Shown piece by piece: positions 23,433-32,767 of a stretch of DNA of 64,000 nt. Origin of the DNA: Bdellovibrionales bacterium GWA2_49_15. Lineage in GTDB: Bacteria > Bdellovibrionota > Bacteriovoracia > Bacteriovoracales > Bacteriovoracaceae. The translations under genes and the position numbers were made by a program. Position 1 is the stretch's first letter, and every line of letters starts with the position of its first letter. The stretch spans positions 1-64,000 of the forward strand of contig MEPP01000028.1 of NCBI GenBank assembly GCA_001769855.1, in the 5' to 3' direction. Under the pieces are notes generated by a model. That model did no database searches. It was not told where the DNA came from and saw only the letters and a program-made list of their open reading frames with translations.

Positions 23433-24239
23433 ATGACACTACCTTTTGAATTCCAGGGCACTTTAGGCAAGTATCGCCTCACCCAAACCCGCGCGGGGGA
23501 TTGGACAATCTACTCAGAGTTTTTTGATGAAAATTGCCATTCCCTGGAAGGCAGTGTGCTGGAAACCGAGGCCATCTATATCCAAGGGACCGAGCTTAAG
23601 GCCCAGGCCGAGCTTGCCAGGCAAGATCATCGGCCCTTGTTTATTCTCGAGGTCGGCTTTGGCGCGGGCGTCGGCGCCTCAAGGGCGTGGCATTTTGCCC
23701 AGACCATTCCTGAGCAGGAGGTTCATTTTTACTCCTTAGAGTTGGATAGTGAACTTGTTCGCTATGCTATGAGCAATGGACCCTTTGCCCAAAGCTTCAG
23801 TCAGTTTAAGGTTTCAAGCCTCGATCCCCACTGGCATGGAAGTTCCCAAAATTTTCACCTGCATATTTTAATCGATGATGCTCGTCATTCGATTCGTCGC
23901 TTAAGAGAAATGAAAAATATAAAATTTGACGCTTTTTTTCATGATCCCTTCGGCCCCCAAAAAAATCCCACTCTTTGGACGGTGGAAATTTTTAAAGATT
24001 TAAAGGCCCTGACCCTTCCCCACTCGCTTCTTTCCACCTACTCTGCGGCGATTGGAATCCGCAAGGCGCTGATGGAGGCCGAGTGGGCGGTGGAAGACCG
24101 GCCGGGCTTCGGGATTAAAAAATCCTCCACCCGGGCCAGGCCCTCTGGTACAATAGACCCTGCCCTCGTGCAGAAATTAGAGCGTTCTCCCATCGTGGCC
24201 TTGCATGAGCACCCGGGTCTGCTCGATGGAAAAAGGTAG
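23433..24239 (+). CDS. mnmD: tRNA 5-methylaminomethyl-2-thiouridine methyltransferase
   Basis: The 268-residue protein matches the methyltransferase half of MnmC. It begins with the family's YSEFFDENCHS pattern (typical S-x-x-F-x-D-x-Y-x-S), has the SAM-binding strand ILEVGFGAGVG (about residues 71-81), the catalytic FFHDPFGPQKNPTLWT (like DGFAPxKNPxMW) and the C-terminal S-T-Y-S-A-A-I-G-I-R-K-A-L, then GFGIKKSSTRA. It lacks the FAD oxidoreductase half of E. coli MnmC, so it is a stand-alone MnmD that finishes the mnm5(s2)U34 wobble modification. It is seven bases from the next gene and probably in an operon with it and FabK. Confidence 0.85.
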   Translation: MTLPFEFQGTLGKYRLTQTRAGDWTIYSEFFDENCHSLEGSVLETEAIYIQGTELKAQAELARQDHRPLFILEVGFGAGVGASRAWHFAQTIPEQEVHFYSLELDSELVRYAMSNGPFAQSFSQFKVSSLDPHWHGSSQNFHLHILIDDARHSIRRLREMKNIKFDAFFHDPFGPQKNPTLWTVEIFKDLKALTLPHSLLSTYSAAIGIRKALMEAEWAVEDRPGFGIKKSSTRARPSGTIDPALVQKLERSPIVALHEHPGLLDGKR

Positions 24240-24246
24240 TTAGCCA

Positions 24247-25674
24247 ATGGCCCAAATTCTTCTGATTCATTCTAATAAAAATGTCCACGACTTGATTAAT
24301 ATCAATCTCACCACCTATCTAGGGGCCCACATCATTCCCCGATCTAACGGTGAGGAGGCCATCGCCCTCATGGAAATTCTTCCCCATGTGGATATGGTTG
24401 TGGCCGAGGCACAAGTCATGGTCGACGGTGCCATGGAAAAAACCGCCGAAAAGCTCGTTCAGTTTATTGACGACCATAATCTCGACACTGAGCTTGTCCT
24501 CATGGGCGAGTTCGCGGGTGGAAAGGACGGCACCCTCAAGAATGGTCTGATCGTCAAGAACCCTCTGGACTGGGAAGGGGCGGTGGATGCCGCCTCAAAA
24601 ATTCTGGGCATTACCTTGGATGATCTTAAAAAGAAGATACTTCCCGAATATGTGCCGATTGCCTCTCCCTATTTCCATGCGCTCCATTCTTCCCCCTGCG
24701 ACGTTTTTATTAGAATCAAACAGGGCGAAGGGCAGTATCAATATTTAAAACGCATCCATCGCGACGATACCTTTGAGCTCAAAGATATTCAGCGCTATGA
24801 GTCCCAGGGACTGAAATATTTTTTTATCTTGAAGTCCGAGCGGGACGCCTTTGCCACTTATGTCAGCAATGCCTTGGTACTGCGCCTGGAAAAAGAAATT
24901 CTTGAAGCTTCGGCCGATCTGGACCCGGCCACCCAGCTCCCCGTTCTGGGAGAGTCCCACGATCTGGCCCTGCGCTCGATTGTGGATCAGGGACTGAACG
25001 TCAGCACCATTCAGCTGGCCGATACGGTCATTCAGGGCATGATTTCCACCACCGAACGCTCAAAAGTTTTAGGCCCGCTCTTTCGGCAGATTATTGGCCT
25101 CCCCGCCGGGCATTTTTTTAAAAAAGGTCAGATCACTCTGATGGTGGCCCTGGAAATTTTAAAATTAAAAAATCCTGCGCTGGGACTACCCTCGAAGGAA
25201 GATGCCACCGCCAAAATTGCCTATGCCGCTTTCTTCACCGATCTCAAGCTGCTCGAAATCGAGGATACAGAACAGCTCGAAAAGCTTGTCATGTACGACT
25301 ACCCGGACTTAAACCGCATGGCCTCCCTGGATGAGAGGACAAAAGGCATAATTTTTGGGCACGCCTTGGATGGGGCCCTCTTCATCCGTCGAAATCCGGA
25401 GGCCCCGCTGGATGTCGATATCATTGTGAAACAGCATCATGGCTCTATGAACGGCAGCGGTTTTAAAACGGAATACGCTCAGCTGGCCTCGCTTTCGCGG
25501 CTCTTTATTCTGTGCGAGGCCTTTGCTCGCCAGTTCATTTATTACTCCGAAAAAGGCCGGACCGATCGGCCCATCATCCTGGATATGCAGGAGCGTTTTC
25601 AAGGCCACCCCACCATGGAGATTTTAGTGAAGGCCCTGCAAGAGGCACTCAAACAGCGAGAGAACCGTGCCTAG
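24247..25674 (+). CDS. Receiver-like plus degenerate HD-GYP protein
   Basis: The 475-residue protein starts with a receiver-like domain (about residues 1-120; ILLIHSNKN, VDMVVAEAQ) in which the usual phospho-Asp is replaced. A middle part (about 130-225) is PilZ- or DUF3391-like. The C-terminal half resembles HD-GYP: KQHHGSMNGSGF corresponds to the HHExxDGxGYP stretch, but the GYP and the HD pair (AAFFTDL instead of LLHDIG) are lost. It is therefore probably a c-di-GMP binder or scaffold, not a phosphodiesterase. The neighbouring gene at 52945 shows similar erosion. It follows mnmD by 7 bp and overlaps the FabK-like start. Confidence 0.7.
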   Translation: MAQILLIHSNKNVHDLININLTTYLGAHIIPRSNGEEAIALMEILPHVDMVVAEAQVMVDGAMEKTAEKLVQFIDDHNLDTELVLMGEFAGGKDGTLKNGLIVKNPLDWEGAVDAASKILGITLDDLKKKILPEYVPIASPYFHALHSSPCDVFIRIKQGEGQYQYLKRIHRDDTFELKDIQRYESQGLKYFFILKSERDAFATYVSNALVLRLEKEILEASADLDPATQLPVLGESHDLALRSIVDQGLNVSTIQLADTVIQGMISTTERSKVLGPLFRQIIGLPAGHFFKKGQITLMVALEILKLKNPALGLPSKEDATAKIAYAAFFTDLKLLEIEDTEQLEKLVMYDYPDLNRMASLDERTKGIIFGHALDGALFIRRNPEAPLDVDIIVKQHHGSMNGSGFKTEYAQLASLSRLFILCEAFARQFIYYSEKGRTDRPIILDMQERFQGHPTMEILVKALQEALKQRENRA

Positions 25675-26623
25675 CTCAAAGCTTTATAAGAAAGGCCCTC
25701 TATGCCAACTTTTTAAGATCGATTATCCCATTATCCAAGGGGGAATGGTTTGGGTTTCGGGAGGAAAGCTGGCGGCCGCCGTCTCCAATGCGGGAGGCCT
25801 GGGCATCATCGGTGCCGGTTCCATGAAGCCGGACCTTCTGGCCCATCACCTCGATAAGGCCCAAGGATTAACCAATCGCCCCTTGGCGGTGAATATTCCC
25901 CTGCTCTATTCCCAGGTGGAGGAGCAGATCAAAGTGGCGCTGGATAAAGGGATTAAGATTTTTTTCACCTCGGCCGGAACGCCCAAAAAATATACTCCGT
26001 TTTTAAAAGAAAAGGGTTGTGTCGTCGTGCATGTGACCTCGACTCCCGAGCTTGCCGCCAAAAGCGAGGCGGCGGGAGTTGATGCGGTGGTGGCGGAAGG
26101 ATTTGAGGCCGGCGGACATAACGGCCGGGCCGAGCTGGCCACCCTACCCTTGATTCCGCAGGTGGTGGATATGGTCAAGATTCCGGTGATTGCCGCCGGT
26201 GGCATCGGCGATGGACGGGGTATCGCCGCCGCCTTTGCGCTGGGGGCCTCGGGCGTGCAAATGGGAACGCGCTTTCTGGCCACTCAAGAGTCCAGCGCCC
26301 ATCCAAAATTTAAAGAACTCGTTATCCATTCTCGACCCGAAGACACGCGGCTCCTTTTAAAGAAGCTGGTGCCGGTGCGCTTGCTCAAGAACGCCTTTTA
26401 CCAGCAGGCCATGCAGCTTGAGGAGCAAGGGGCCGACGTTGAAACTCTCCAGAAACTTTTAGGCAAAGGCCGCGCCAAGCTCGGCATGCTGGAAGGTGAT
26501 TTAGAGGAAGGAGAGTTGGAGGTCGGCCAAATCTCAGGGCTGGTGCGCGATCTCCCCACCGTCGAAGTGCTGATGCAACGGCTGGTGAAGGAATATGATC
26601 AGGCTACCAGATCTTTTGAGTAA
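25667..26623 (+). CDS. FabK-like / nitronate monooxygenase-type FMN oxidoreductase
   Basis: The GTG at 25667 overlaps the stop of the previous gene by eight bases. The 318-residue protein is a TIM-barrel flavoprotein: PIIQGGMVWVSGGKLAAAVSNAGGLGIIGAGS at the start (written here as the glycine-rich loop), AEGFEAGGHNG (about 145-155) and IAAGGIGDGRGIAAAFALGA, then GTRFLATQES. The set is shared by FabK, an FMN/NADH enoyl-ACP reductase that completes fatty-acid elongation, and nitronate monooxygenase. The M-G-T-R-F-L-A-T-x-E-S and E-A-G-G-H motifs are in both, so FabK is only slightly preferred. It converges on the rhomboid gene with a 20-bp overlap. Confidence 0.75.
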   Translation: MPSSKLYKKGPLCQLFKIDYPIIQGGMVWVSGGKLAAAVSNAGGLGIIGAGSMKPDLLAHHLDKAQGLTNRPLAVNIPLLYSQVEEQIKVALDKGIKIFFTSAGTPKKYTPFLKEKGCVVVHVTSTPELAAKSEAAGVDAVVAEGFEAGGHNGRAELATLPLIPQVVDMVKIPVIAAGGIGDGRGIAAAFALGASGVQMGTRFLATQESSAHPKFKELVIHSRPEDTRLLLKKLVPVRLLKNAFYQQAMQLEEQGADVETLQKLLGKGRAKLGMLEGDLEEGELEVGQISGLVRDLPTVEVLMQRLVKEYDQATRSFE

Positions 26624-27533
26624 AATAGAGGGGCTGCTGCAGGCGCCAGATTTCCAATAACATTAATAAGGCAAATCCCAGCACCACGGCGGTCACGCAG
26701 AGGGCCCATCTTTTTTGCTCCTGCCGGGAAAACATTCCCACACCCGAGAGCACACCGATAAGCAGACCGCTCAGGTGAGCGCCATTGGCCATGAGCTGAA
26801 TCGGGCCCGGCAGAAAGGTGGCAAAAAACCAAATCACAAGCCAAATCATTCCCTGTCTGGGAATTTGTACCGCCGAGGTTTTTTTCATCATCTGACGGCC
26901 GAGAAAATGACCGAAAAAAGCATAGACCACGCCGGACATTCCCCCGAACATCGGGCCGGTTAGGCAATATTGCAAAGTGTTGGTGACGAGAGCGGAAAAT
27001 AAGGTAAGCCAGAGCACAAATTTTGATCCCTGGGAAAATTCCAGCGCCGCCCCGAAATCTTTCAGGGCCAAAGAGTTAAAAAGAATATGCATCAATCCGA
27101 AGTGGAGAAACATGGGGGTGAACAGACGCCACCATTCCATTTCTTTAAGTGAGGCGAATAGCGTGGTTTCAGTGGGGCTCCCGTAGAGAAAATAATTTTC
27201 AAAGAGCATCGGGCCCAGCTGAAACTGAAAGTAGAGCTGCAGACAGAAGGTGAAAAGCGAGCTGTAGAGCAACACTTTTGTCACCGGTCCCATCTTGGCC
27301 ATGCTGATCGGGCGTTCGGGTGTTCTGAAATCATACTTGGGAATGAGGCCCAGCGAGCGGGCAAAGATAATTTTGGCCAGCACCACCTTTTCCTCGGGGG
27401 AAACTTCAATCCAAAGGAGGTCGCGATCGTTTGGGTCGTGGGACATCTGGCACGTGAGCCCCTCTTTCCCAAGCCGGGCCATAATCTCTTTGGCCAATTG
27501 TCCATCGCGAAGGCTGCCAACTTTTGCAAACAT
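26604..27533 (-). CDS. Rhomboid intramembrane serine protease
   Basis: The 309-residue protein has a soluble N-domain (about 1-75, like the GlpG cytoplasmic domain) followed by six or more transmembrane helices. The active-site Ser200 lies in GGMSGVVYAF, His253 in NGAHLSG, and HILFN (about 149-153) is the oxyanion-side motif, so the catalytic dyad is intact. It cleaves single-pass membrane proteins within the bilayer. Its ATG overlaps the gltB stop as TAATG, so it is translated from the same message as glutamate synthase, an unusual pairing. Its 3' end overlaps the convergent FabK-like gene by 20 bp. Confidence 0.9.
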   Translation of the reverse strand: MFAKVGSLRDGQLAKEIMARLGKEGLTCQMSHDPNDRDLLWIEVSPEEKVVLAKIIFARSLGLIPKYDFRTPERPISMAKMGPVTKVLLYSSLFTFCLQLYFQFQLGPMLFENYFLYGSPTETTLFASLKEMEWWRLFTPMFLHFGLMHILFNSLALKDFGAALEFSQGSKFVLWLTLFSALVTNTLQYCLTGPMFGGMSGVVYAFFGHFLGRQMMKKTSAVQIPRQGMIWLVIWFFATFLPGPIQLMANGAHLSGLLIGVLSGVGMFSRQEQKRWALCVTAVVLGFALLMLLEIWRLQQPLYFTQKIW

Positions 27534-30500
27534 TAAATAATCTTTCCTTGCTGGGCAAGAGGGATGACTTTGACGAATTCCTGCTCAATCATCCCGCCAT
27601 CCAATATTTCTTTCATCATTCGGCTTTTCGTTTCCCGGTAGTATTGCTGCCCTAACTGTTGCAGCATCAGGTAGTCCTGGGGCCGAATGGGGACCTGGAT
27701 AATATAGTCAGAGTTCATGTTTTTCAAGAAGGCCCGTCTGAGGAAGATCGCACCACCCGACATTCCCGCTCCCACATTGCTCTTGGTTTCTCCCAGAATC
27801 CAAACCTGTCCGCCTGACATGTACTCACAGGCATGCAGTCCTACCCCTTCGACAATGCTGGTGGCGCCGCTATTTCTGACGGCAAAGCGATCTCCCGCCT
27901 TGCCACAGACAAAAAGGCTTCCGCCCGTGGCACCGTAGAGTGCGCAGTTGCCAATGATGGTATTTTTTTCGGCGGCATTACTGGCAGGTCCGGGCGCGTG
28001 GGTTATGACCACCAGGCCGCCGCTCATGCCCTTTGCTACGGAGTCATTGGCCTCGCCTTGAAGTCTTAGCTCAAGACCGTGGACGTTGAAGACGGCAAAT
28101 CCCTGCCCGGCCGAACCGGTGAAATGTAAGGAGGTTTTTTCCGGCAGCTTTGTTGTGCTCACCTTGGCCCGTTCGAGAGCATAAAGCCCGGCCAAGGTGG
28201 CGGGAATGGCGCGGTCGGAGTTTTTAATGGCAAAATGCGAGCTTTTTCCCAGCTCCTGGATAATTCTTTGATTCAGGTCTGAGGTGATCTCAGGATGAAA
28301 ATTGGCCTTGGGAGGGGCCTGGTCATGCTTCTGGATAAAATGATGAAGTGTGAGAGTGCGCTTTCGGATAATTTCTCGGTGTTGAGAATTGGTCTCCAGG
28401 AGATGGTTTTTCCCCATGATCTGCGCCAGCGAGGTGTATCCCAGCGAAGCCAGCTGCTCCCGCACTTCCTGGGCCAGGCAAAGAAGAAGTCTGACAATCT
28501 TCGCCGCCTCACCTCGATAGTTGGCCTTCAGCTTGGCGGCATGGGTGGCAATTCCCGTGGGACAGGTGTTTTTCTCGCATACCCGGGCCATGATACATCC
28601 CTCGGCCACCAGGAGAAGTTTTCCAAAATCAAACTGCTCCGCGCCCAGAAGCGCCGCCACCACAATGTCTTTCCCCGTGGCCAGGCCGCCATCGGCGCGA
28701 AGAACAATACTCTCTCGCATGCCATTGTCCACCAGGGCGCGGTGAACTTCGATCAGCCCCACCTCTAAGGGCAGTCCGGCATGTTTCATGGATAAGAGAG
28801 AGGCGGCACCGGTGCCTCCGTCGCCCCCTGAGATCTGAATAATATCTGCCCCGGCCTTGGCCACGCCGACGCTGATGGCGCCGATATTATCTCCCGAGAC
28901 AAGTTTGACGGAAACCTGCACCTGGGGATAAAGCTGTTTGATCTCGTAGATGAGTTCCTTTAAATCTTCAATGCTGTAAATATCATGCTGAGGTGCCGGT
29001 GAGATCAGATCCACCCCGGGAGAGGTGAAGCGCGCTTTGGCGATCTCCTCGGTGACCTTCACTCCCAACAGTTGTCCCCCCTCGCCGGGCTTGGCGCCTT
29101 GGGCGATCTTGATTTGCACTTCCCGGCCGGTGACCAGATACTCCGCCGTCACACCGAATCTGCCCGAGCCGATTTGCTTGATGGTCGCGGTGATTCCTTC
29201 CGTGTGATAAAAGGGATTCTCACCGCCTTCGCCACTATTGCTTCGGCCGTTAATTTCCCGGAAAGCCAAGATGAGATCTTTTTGAGATTCGGCACTGATA
29301 GCGCCAAAGGACATGGCACCACTGCCGAAGGTTTTCAAAATCTCGCTCACGGGTTGCACCTTTTCCAGCTCAAGCGGCGCAGCTGCCGTGACCGGTTTCA
29401 GGAGGTGGCGGATGAGCAAGGGTTTCTCCTCCAGCTCAAGGGAAAATTCTTTGAAGAGTCGGTGTAACTCGGATAAATCTGTCTCCTCCAGAATCTTGTG
29501 TAAGGCGCGGGCGCGCTGGGTGGTTTGGGTATGCCGCTCGCCCAATTTCTGACCGGCATGTTCTTTGAAAAGAAAGCTATTTGCCAACTCTTGCTCGTCA
29601 AATTTGCAGGATTTTTTAATGTGCTCCAGGAGATGCTCAAGGGAGTGTCCGCCGATAAGAGAGGTCTTGCCGGCGAAAAATTTATCCAGCACATCCTGGC
29701 CTAGGCCCAAGGGCGTAAAAAGCTTGGAGCCTTGGTAGGAGCGAAAAACCGAAATTCCTCGCTTGGACATGATCCGCAGAAGCCCGTCCTTCAATGCCTG
29801 AATCAGACGCAGCTCTCTTTGGTCGCCAAAAAGCTGGGCCAAGCGGGGATCGCTGGAGGCCAGGGCGGTTTCAAATGCCATATAGGGACAAACGGCTGAA
29901 GCGCCATAACTTAAAAGACAGGCGAGCTGATGAGCGTTTCGGGCATCACCCACTTCCAAGATGAGCGACGTTCGCAGGCGGCGACCGGTGTTATTCAACC
30001 CGACATTCAGGTAGGACATGGCCAAAAGTGAGGGAATGGGAAGCCGCTCTCCGTTGGCCTGGCGATCACTTAAGATTAGCAAGCTGTAGCCATTTTTCAG
30101 CGCCATCACCGCCTCATCCTTGATCTCATCAAGGCGTTTGAAAAACTCCGCAAGGTTGCAGGTGGCCTGAAAGGTAAGATCAATGATGTGGGAGCGAAGG
30201 TCATGGTGATGATCACCGGCGTTCAGCGATTTTAAGTATTCCATCTGGCCGAGCGAGATCACCGGTCCGTCCATCTCAAAACATGGCTTGAGGGGAATAA
30301 ATTCCTTGGGCTCAAAGATATTGGGCTTGCGGCCGAGAAAAACCCGCATATCGGTCACGACCTTTTCCCGAATATAATCGATGGGCGGGTTGGTGACCTG
30401 AGCGAAATCCTGGTAGAAAAAATCGAAAAGGGAGCGCCGCTCTTCCGAGAGAAATGGCAGGCAGGCGGTGTCCCCCATGGAGCTGAGGGGCTCCTTGGAG

Positions 30501-31822
30501 TCGACGGTCATGGGGATGATAATTTTTTCAATTTCATCTTTTGAAAAGTTGAAAAGATTTTGGCGAGATAAGATGCGCTCGGGCAGCCGCGGGGGCGGTA
30601 AATATTCCAGCGGAATGGTATGGGAGTCGAAGCGCGCGCCTACGTTGTCGGGAAAATTTTTGGGATCGAGAAAGCTGATGCTTCCAGAGAGCACGTTAAT
30701 GGTCACGGACTCACCGGAAGACAGGGCGCCCTTTTCCAGAATCTCTTCAGCGCTAACGTTAAAAACCCCGGCCTCCGAGGAAAGGAAAAAATGGTCTTGG
30801 GTTTTTTGCCAGCGGCACGGGCGAAAGCCATTTCGGTCCAGGCGTGCGCCGATATTTTTGCCGTCACTGAAGGCCACCATGGCCGGACCGTCCCAGGGCT
30901 CCATGCCGCGGCTCCAAAACTTATAGAAATCACTGTCCGAATTGGCGGGGGGGATTAAGATCGCCATCGTTTCGGCCAGCTTGGGAATACTGCTGCGATA
31001 GCGCAGGCCCTCGGCAATGCAGTTAAGATTGCCGGAGTCGCTTTGGCCCACGTGGGTAATCAGCTCGTCGCACTTCAGGCCTAGGTCAATCTCACGGGTG
31101 ATCGCCCAGGCCTTATTTCCTTCGATGGTATTGATCTCGCCATTGTGGGCGATCAGACGAAAAGGTTGAATCTTGTCCCAGGTCGAAATGGTATTGGTGC
31201 TAAAACGCCTATGGAACAAGGCAAAGTTGGTTTCGTATTTCTCATCTTGTAAATCGAGATAAAACTTTTTTAAATCCTGACTTCGGCAGAGCGCCTTGTA
31301 GATGATACTTCGCGGAGAAAGGGAGCTGAAGTAAAATTCCCGATGAATGCCGTTTTCCTTTTCCTTGGTGCGGGTGGTTTGTCGGGCGTGATAAAGCAGG
31401 CGCTCGAAGGAATAAACGGTTCGGCAATGCTCAGGCCTCTCAATGATTGCCTGAATCATATTGGGCATGATCTTGAGGGCCTGGGGACTTAAGGCCGAGG
31501 TATTGATGGGCACCTCACGGTAGGCCGCCACTCTCAGACCATATTGCCAAAAGGTTTCCTCAAAAACCTTGAGAGAGCGTTTTCTTTTTTCCGAGTCGCG
31601 GGGCATGTAAAGCGCGGCCACGGCGAAGGTGTCCGGGGCGCGATCGAATAACTTATAGGGAATGCTGGTCATGACTCCGGCACCATCCCCGATGTTATCC
31701 GGCCCGACACCGCCTCGGTGCTCCACGCACTCTAAGGCGTGAAGACTGTGCTTTAAAATTTGGTGAGATCGTTCATTTTTTAAGGAGACTAAAAATCCGA
31801 CACCGCATCCGTCTTTTTCCAT
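27533..31822 (-). CDS. gltB: Glutamate synthase large subunit
   Basis: The 1429-residue protein is full-length GltB. The N-terminal glutamine amidotransferase starts with KDGCGVGF, where Cys6 would become the N-terminal nucleophile after removal of a short propeptide. The central and FMN-binding TIM-barrel parts follow. The 3Fe-4S cluster motif C-x5-C-x4-C (CIMARVCEKNTCPTG) is at about residues 1072-1085. The C-terminal GXGXG right-handed helix domain ends the chain. It converts glutamine and 2-oxoglutarate to two glutamates. The small subunit gltD is not in this window, so it must be elsewhere or replaced by ferredoxin. A membrane protein gene lies just upstream on the same strand. Confidence 0.95.
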   Translation of the reverse strand: MEKDGCGVGFLVSLKNERSHQILKHSLHALECVEHRGGVGPDNIGDGAGVMTSIPYKLFDRAPDTFAVAALYMPRDSEKRKRSLKVFEETFWQYGLRVAAYREVPINTSALSPQALKIMPNMIQAIIERPEHCRTVYSFERLLYHARQTTRTKEKENGIHREFYFSSLSPRSIIYKALCRSQDLKKFYLDLQDEKYETNFALFHRRFSTNTISTWDKIQPFRLIAHNGEINTIEGNKAWAITREIDLGLKCDELITHVGQSDSGNLNCIAEGLRYRSSIPKLAETMAILIPPANSDSDFYKFWSRGMEPWDGPAMVAFSDGKNIGARLDRNGFRPCRWQKTQDHFFLSSEAGVFNVSAEEILEKGALSSGESVTINVLSGSISFLDPKNFPDNVGARFDSHTIPLEYLPPPRLPERILSRQNLFNFSKDEIEKIIIPMTVDSKEPLSSMGDTACLPFLSEERRSLFDFFYQDFAQVTNPPIDYIREKVVTDMRVFLGRKPNIFEPKEFIPLKPCFEMDGPVISLGQMEYLKSLNAGDHHHDLRSHIIDLTFQATCNLAEFFKRLDEIKDEAVMALKNGYSLLILSDRQANGERLPIPSLLAMSYLNVGLNNTGRRLRTSLILEVGDARNAHQLACLLSYGASAVCPYMAFETALASSDPRLAQLFGDQRELRLIQALKDGLLRIMSKRGISVFRSYQGSKLFTPLGLGQDVLDKFFAGKTSLIGGHSLEHLLEHIKKSCKFDEQELANSFLFKEHAGQKLGERHTQTTQRARALHKILEETDLSELHRLFKEFSLELEEKPLLIRHLLKPVTAAAPLELEKVQPVSEILKTFGSGAMSFGAISAESQKDLILAFREINGRSNSGEGGENPFYHTEGITATIKQIGSGRFGVTAEYLVTGREVQIKIAQGAKPGEGGQLLGVKVTEEIAKARFTSPGVDLISPAPQHDIYSIEDLKELIYEIKQLYPQVQVSVKLVSGDNIGAISVGVAKAGADIIQISGGDGGTGAASLLSMKHAGLPLEVGLIEVHRALVDNGMRESIVLRADGGLATGKDIVVAALLGAEQFDFGKLLLVAEGCIMARVCEKNTCPTGIATHAAKLKANYRGEAAKIVRLLLCLAQEVREQLASLGYTSLAQIMGKNHLLETNSQHREIIRKRTLTLHHFIQKHDQAPPKANFHPEITSDLNQRIIQELGKSSHFAIKNSDRAIPATLAGLYALERAKVSTTKLPEKTSLHFTGSAGQGFAVFNVHGLELRLQGEANDSVAKGMSGGLVVITHAPGPASNAAEKNTIIGNCALYGATGGSLFVCGKAGDRFAVRNSGATSIVEGVGLHACEYMSGGQVWILGETKSNVGAGMSGGAIFLRRAFLKNMNSDYIIQVPIRPQDYLMLQQLGQQYYRETKSRMMKEILDGGMIEQEFVKVIPLAQQGKII

Positions 31823-31825
31823 AGT

Positions 31826-32536
31826 TTAACGCTTTAAAAGAATATTCTCCACCTGCTGGAGATTTGATTCGAGGTTTAAGCGGGCCTTGAGCTGGCACCT
31901 GACCGGAACTTGCATGGGGGGCAACTCCACCTGGCCCATCTCCCGCAATTTAATTTTGAAACCGTTGACCTTCATGTGGACCTCGCCTTCAAAGGGAAAG
32001 GACAGGTCGATGGGGAGATAAGTTTTAATGGGAATCTTGATGGAGCCGATGCCCAGCACGCTGGTCTCGATCGTGGTATCAATGGGAAGTTTCATTTTAA
32101 CCGGAATGACCGCCTTCACCAAGACTTGCTCGTCAAAGTCCAGGGCGGTATCGACACTAAAGGGTGCCTGCACGGGTTTTTCGATGTGGATGGGAATACT
32201 CTCATCAATGTCGACGGTGACGGGGATATTTTTATCTTTAAGGAGCAGATAGATATTTTTTCTAATTTCCTCCAGCTGCCAGTTGGAGATATCAATGAGA
32301 AAGAAGGTGACAAAGATGGTGAGCGCCATGAAAAAATACAAGCAGGCGGCGATAATAAGCCACAGACGATAATCGGTGGTTTCGATCAGATTAATAACTT
32401 CGCTGAACTTGCCTGCCCCGATAACTAACGGGCCGGTAAAAAAGATAAATACAAACACGGTGCTGAAGGCCAACAGAACCTGAGCAAAAAGAAGCCACTT
32501 AATATATTTTTTGAAGTCAATTTTAGCGATATTCAT
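31826..32536 (-). CDS. Membrane protein with two helices and a beta-rich domain
   Basis: The 236-residue protein has a short cytoplasmic start, two transmembrane helices (about residues 12-36 and 54-80) and a C-terminal domain of about 150 residues. That domain is full of alternating beta-strand patterns with repeated P-I/V turns (for example IPVTVDIDESIPIHI, LPIDTTIE, LPIDLSFPFEG). Such a string of short sheets suggests a periplasmic or membrane-surface binding domain, perhaps of SPFH or lipid-transfer kind, but no family is recognised. It precedes gltB by 3 bp on the same strand and may be co-transcribed with it. Confidence 0.6.
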   Translation of the reverse strand: MNIAKIDFKKYIKWLLFAQVLLAFSTVFVFIFFTGPLVIGAGKFSEVINLIETTDYRLWLIIAACLYFFMALTIFVTFFLIDISNWQLEEIRKNIYLLLKDKNIPVTVDIDESIPIHIEKPVQAPFSVDTALDFDEQVLVKAVIPVKMKLPIDTTIETSVLGIGSIKIPIKTYLPIDLSFPFEGEVHMKVNGFKIKLREMGQVELPPMQVPVRCQLKARLNLESNLQQVENILLKR

Positions 32537-32575
32537 CAGCTAATAGGATAGGCCGAATAGAGTGGCGTCGGCCAC

Positions 32576-32695
32576 TTATGATTTACCTGACAAAAATACT
32601 AGGCCCGAGAGTTTTACCTCATGGGGGAGAAATATATAGTAAATCAACATTATCCCAATCATGATGGCGAGCAGAACTAATAACTTCATCTTCAT
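32576..32695 (-). CDS. 39-residue predicted membrane protein
   Basis: Found by hand between two annotated genes. ATG at 32695-32693 (a second one two codons later) opens a frame to TAA 32578-32576. The first 24 residues are hydrophobic with a basic start (MKMKLLVLLAIMIGIMLIYY), and the rest is short and polar. It could be a small membrane peptide or a signal-like anchor. AGGGG is about eight bases upstream. Without coding statistics the call is tentative. Confidence 0.4.
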   Translation of the reverse strand: MKMKLLVLLAIMIGIMLIYYIFLPHEVKLSGLVFLSGKS

Positions 32696-32767
32696 GGTAA
32701 TCGCCCCTGCATATGTTCACGTCAGAAAAATTGTATAATTTTTTTCGGGCCCTGCAATTTTTCCATG

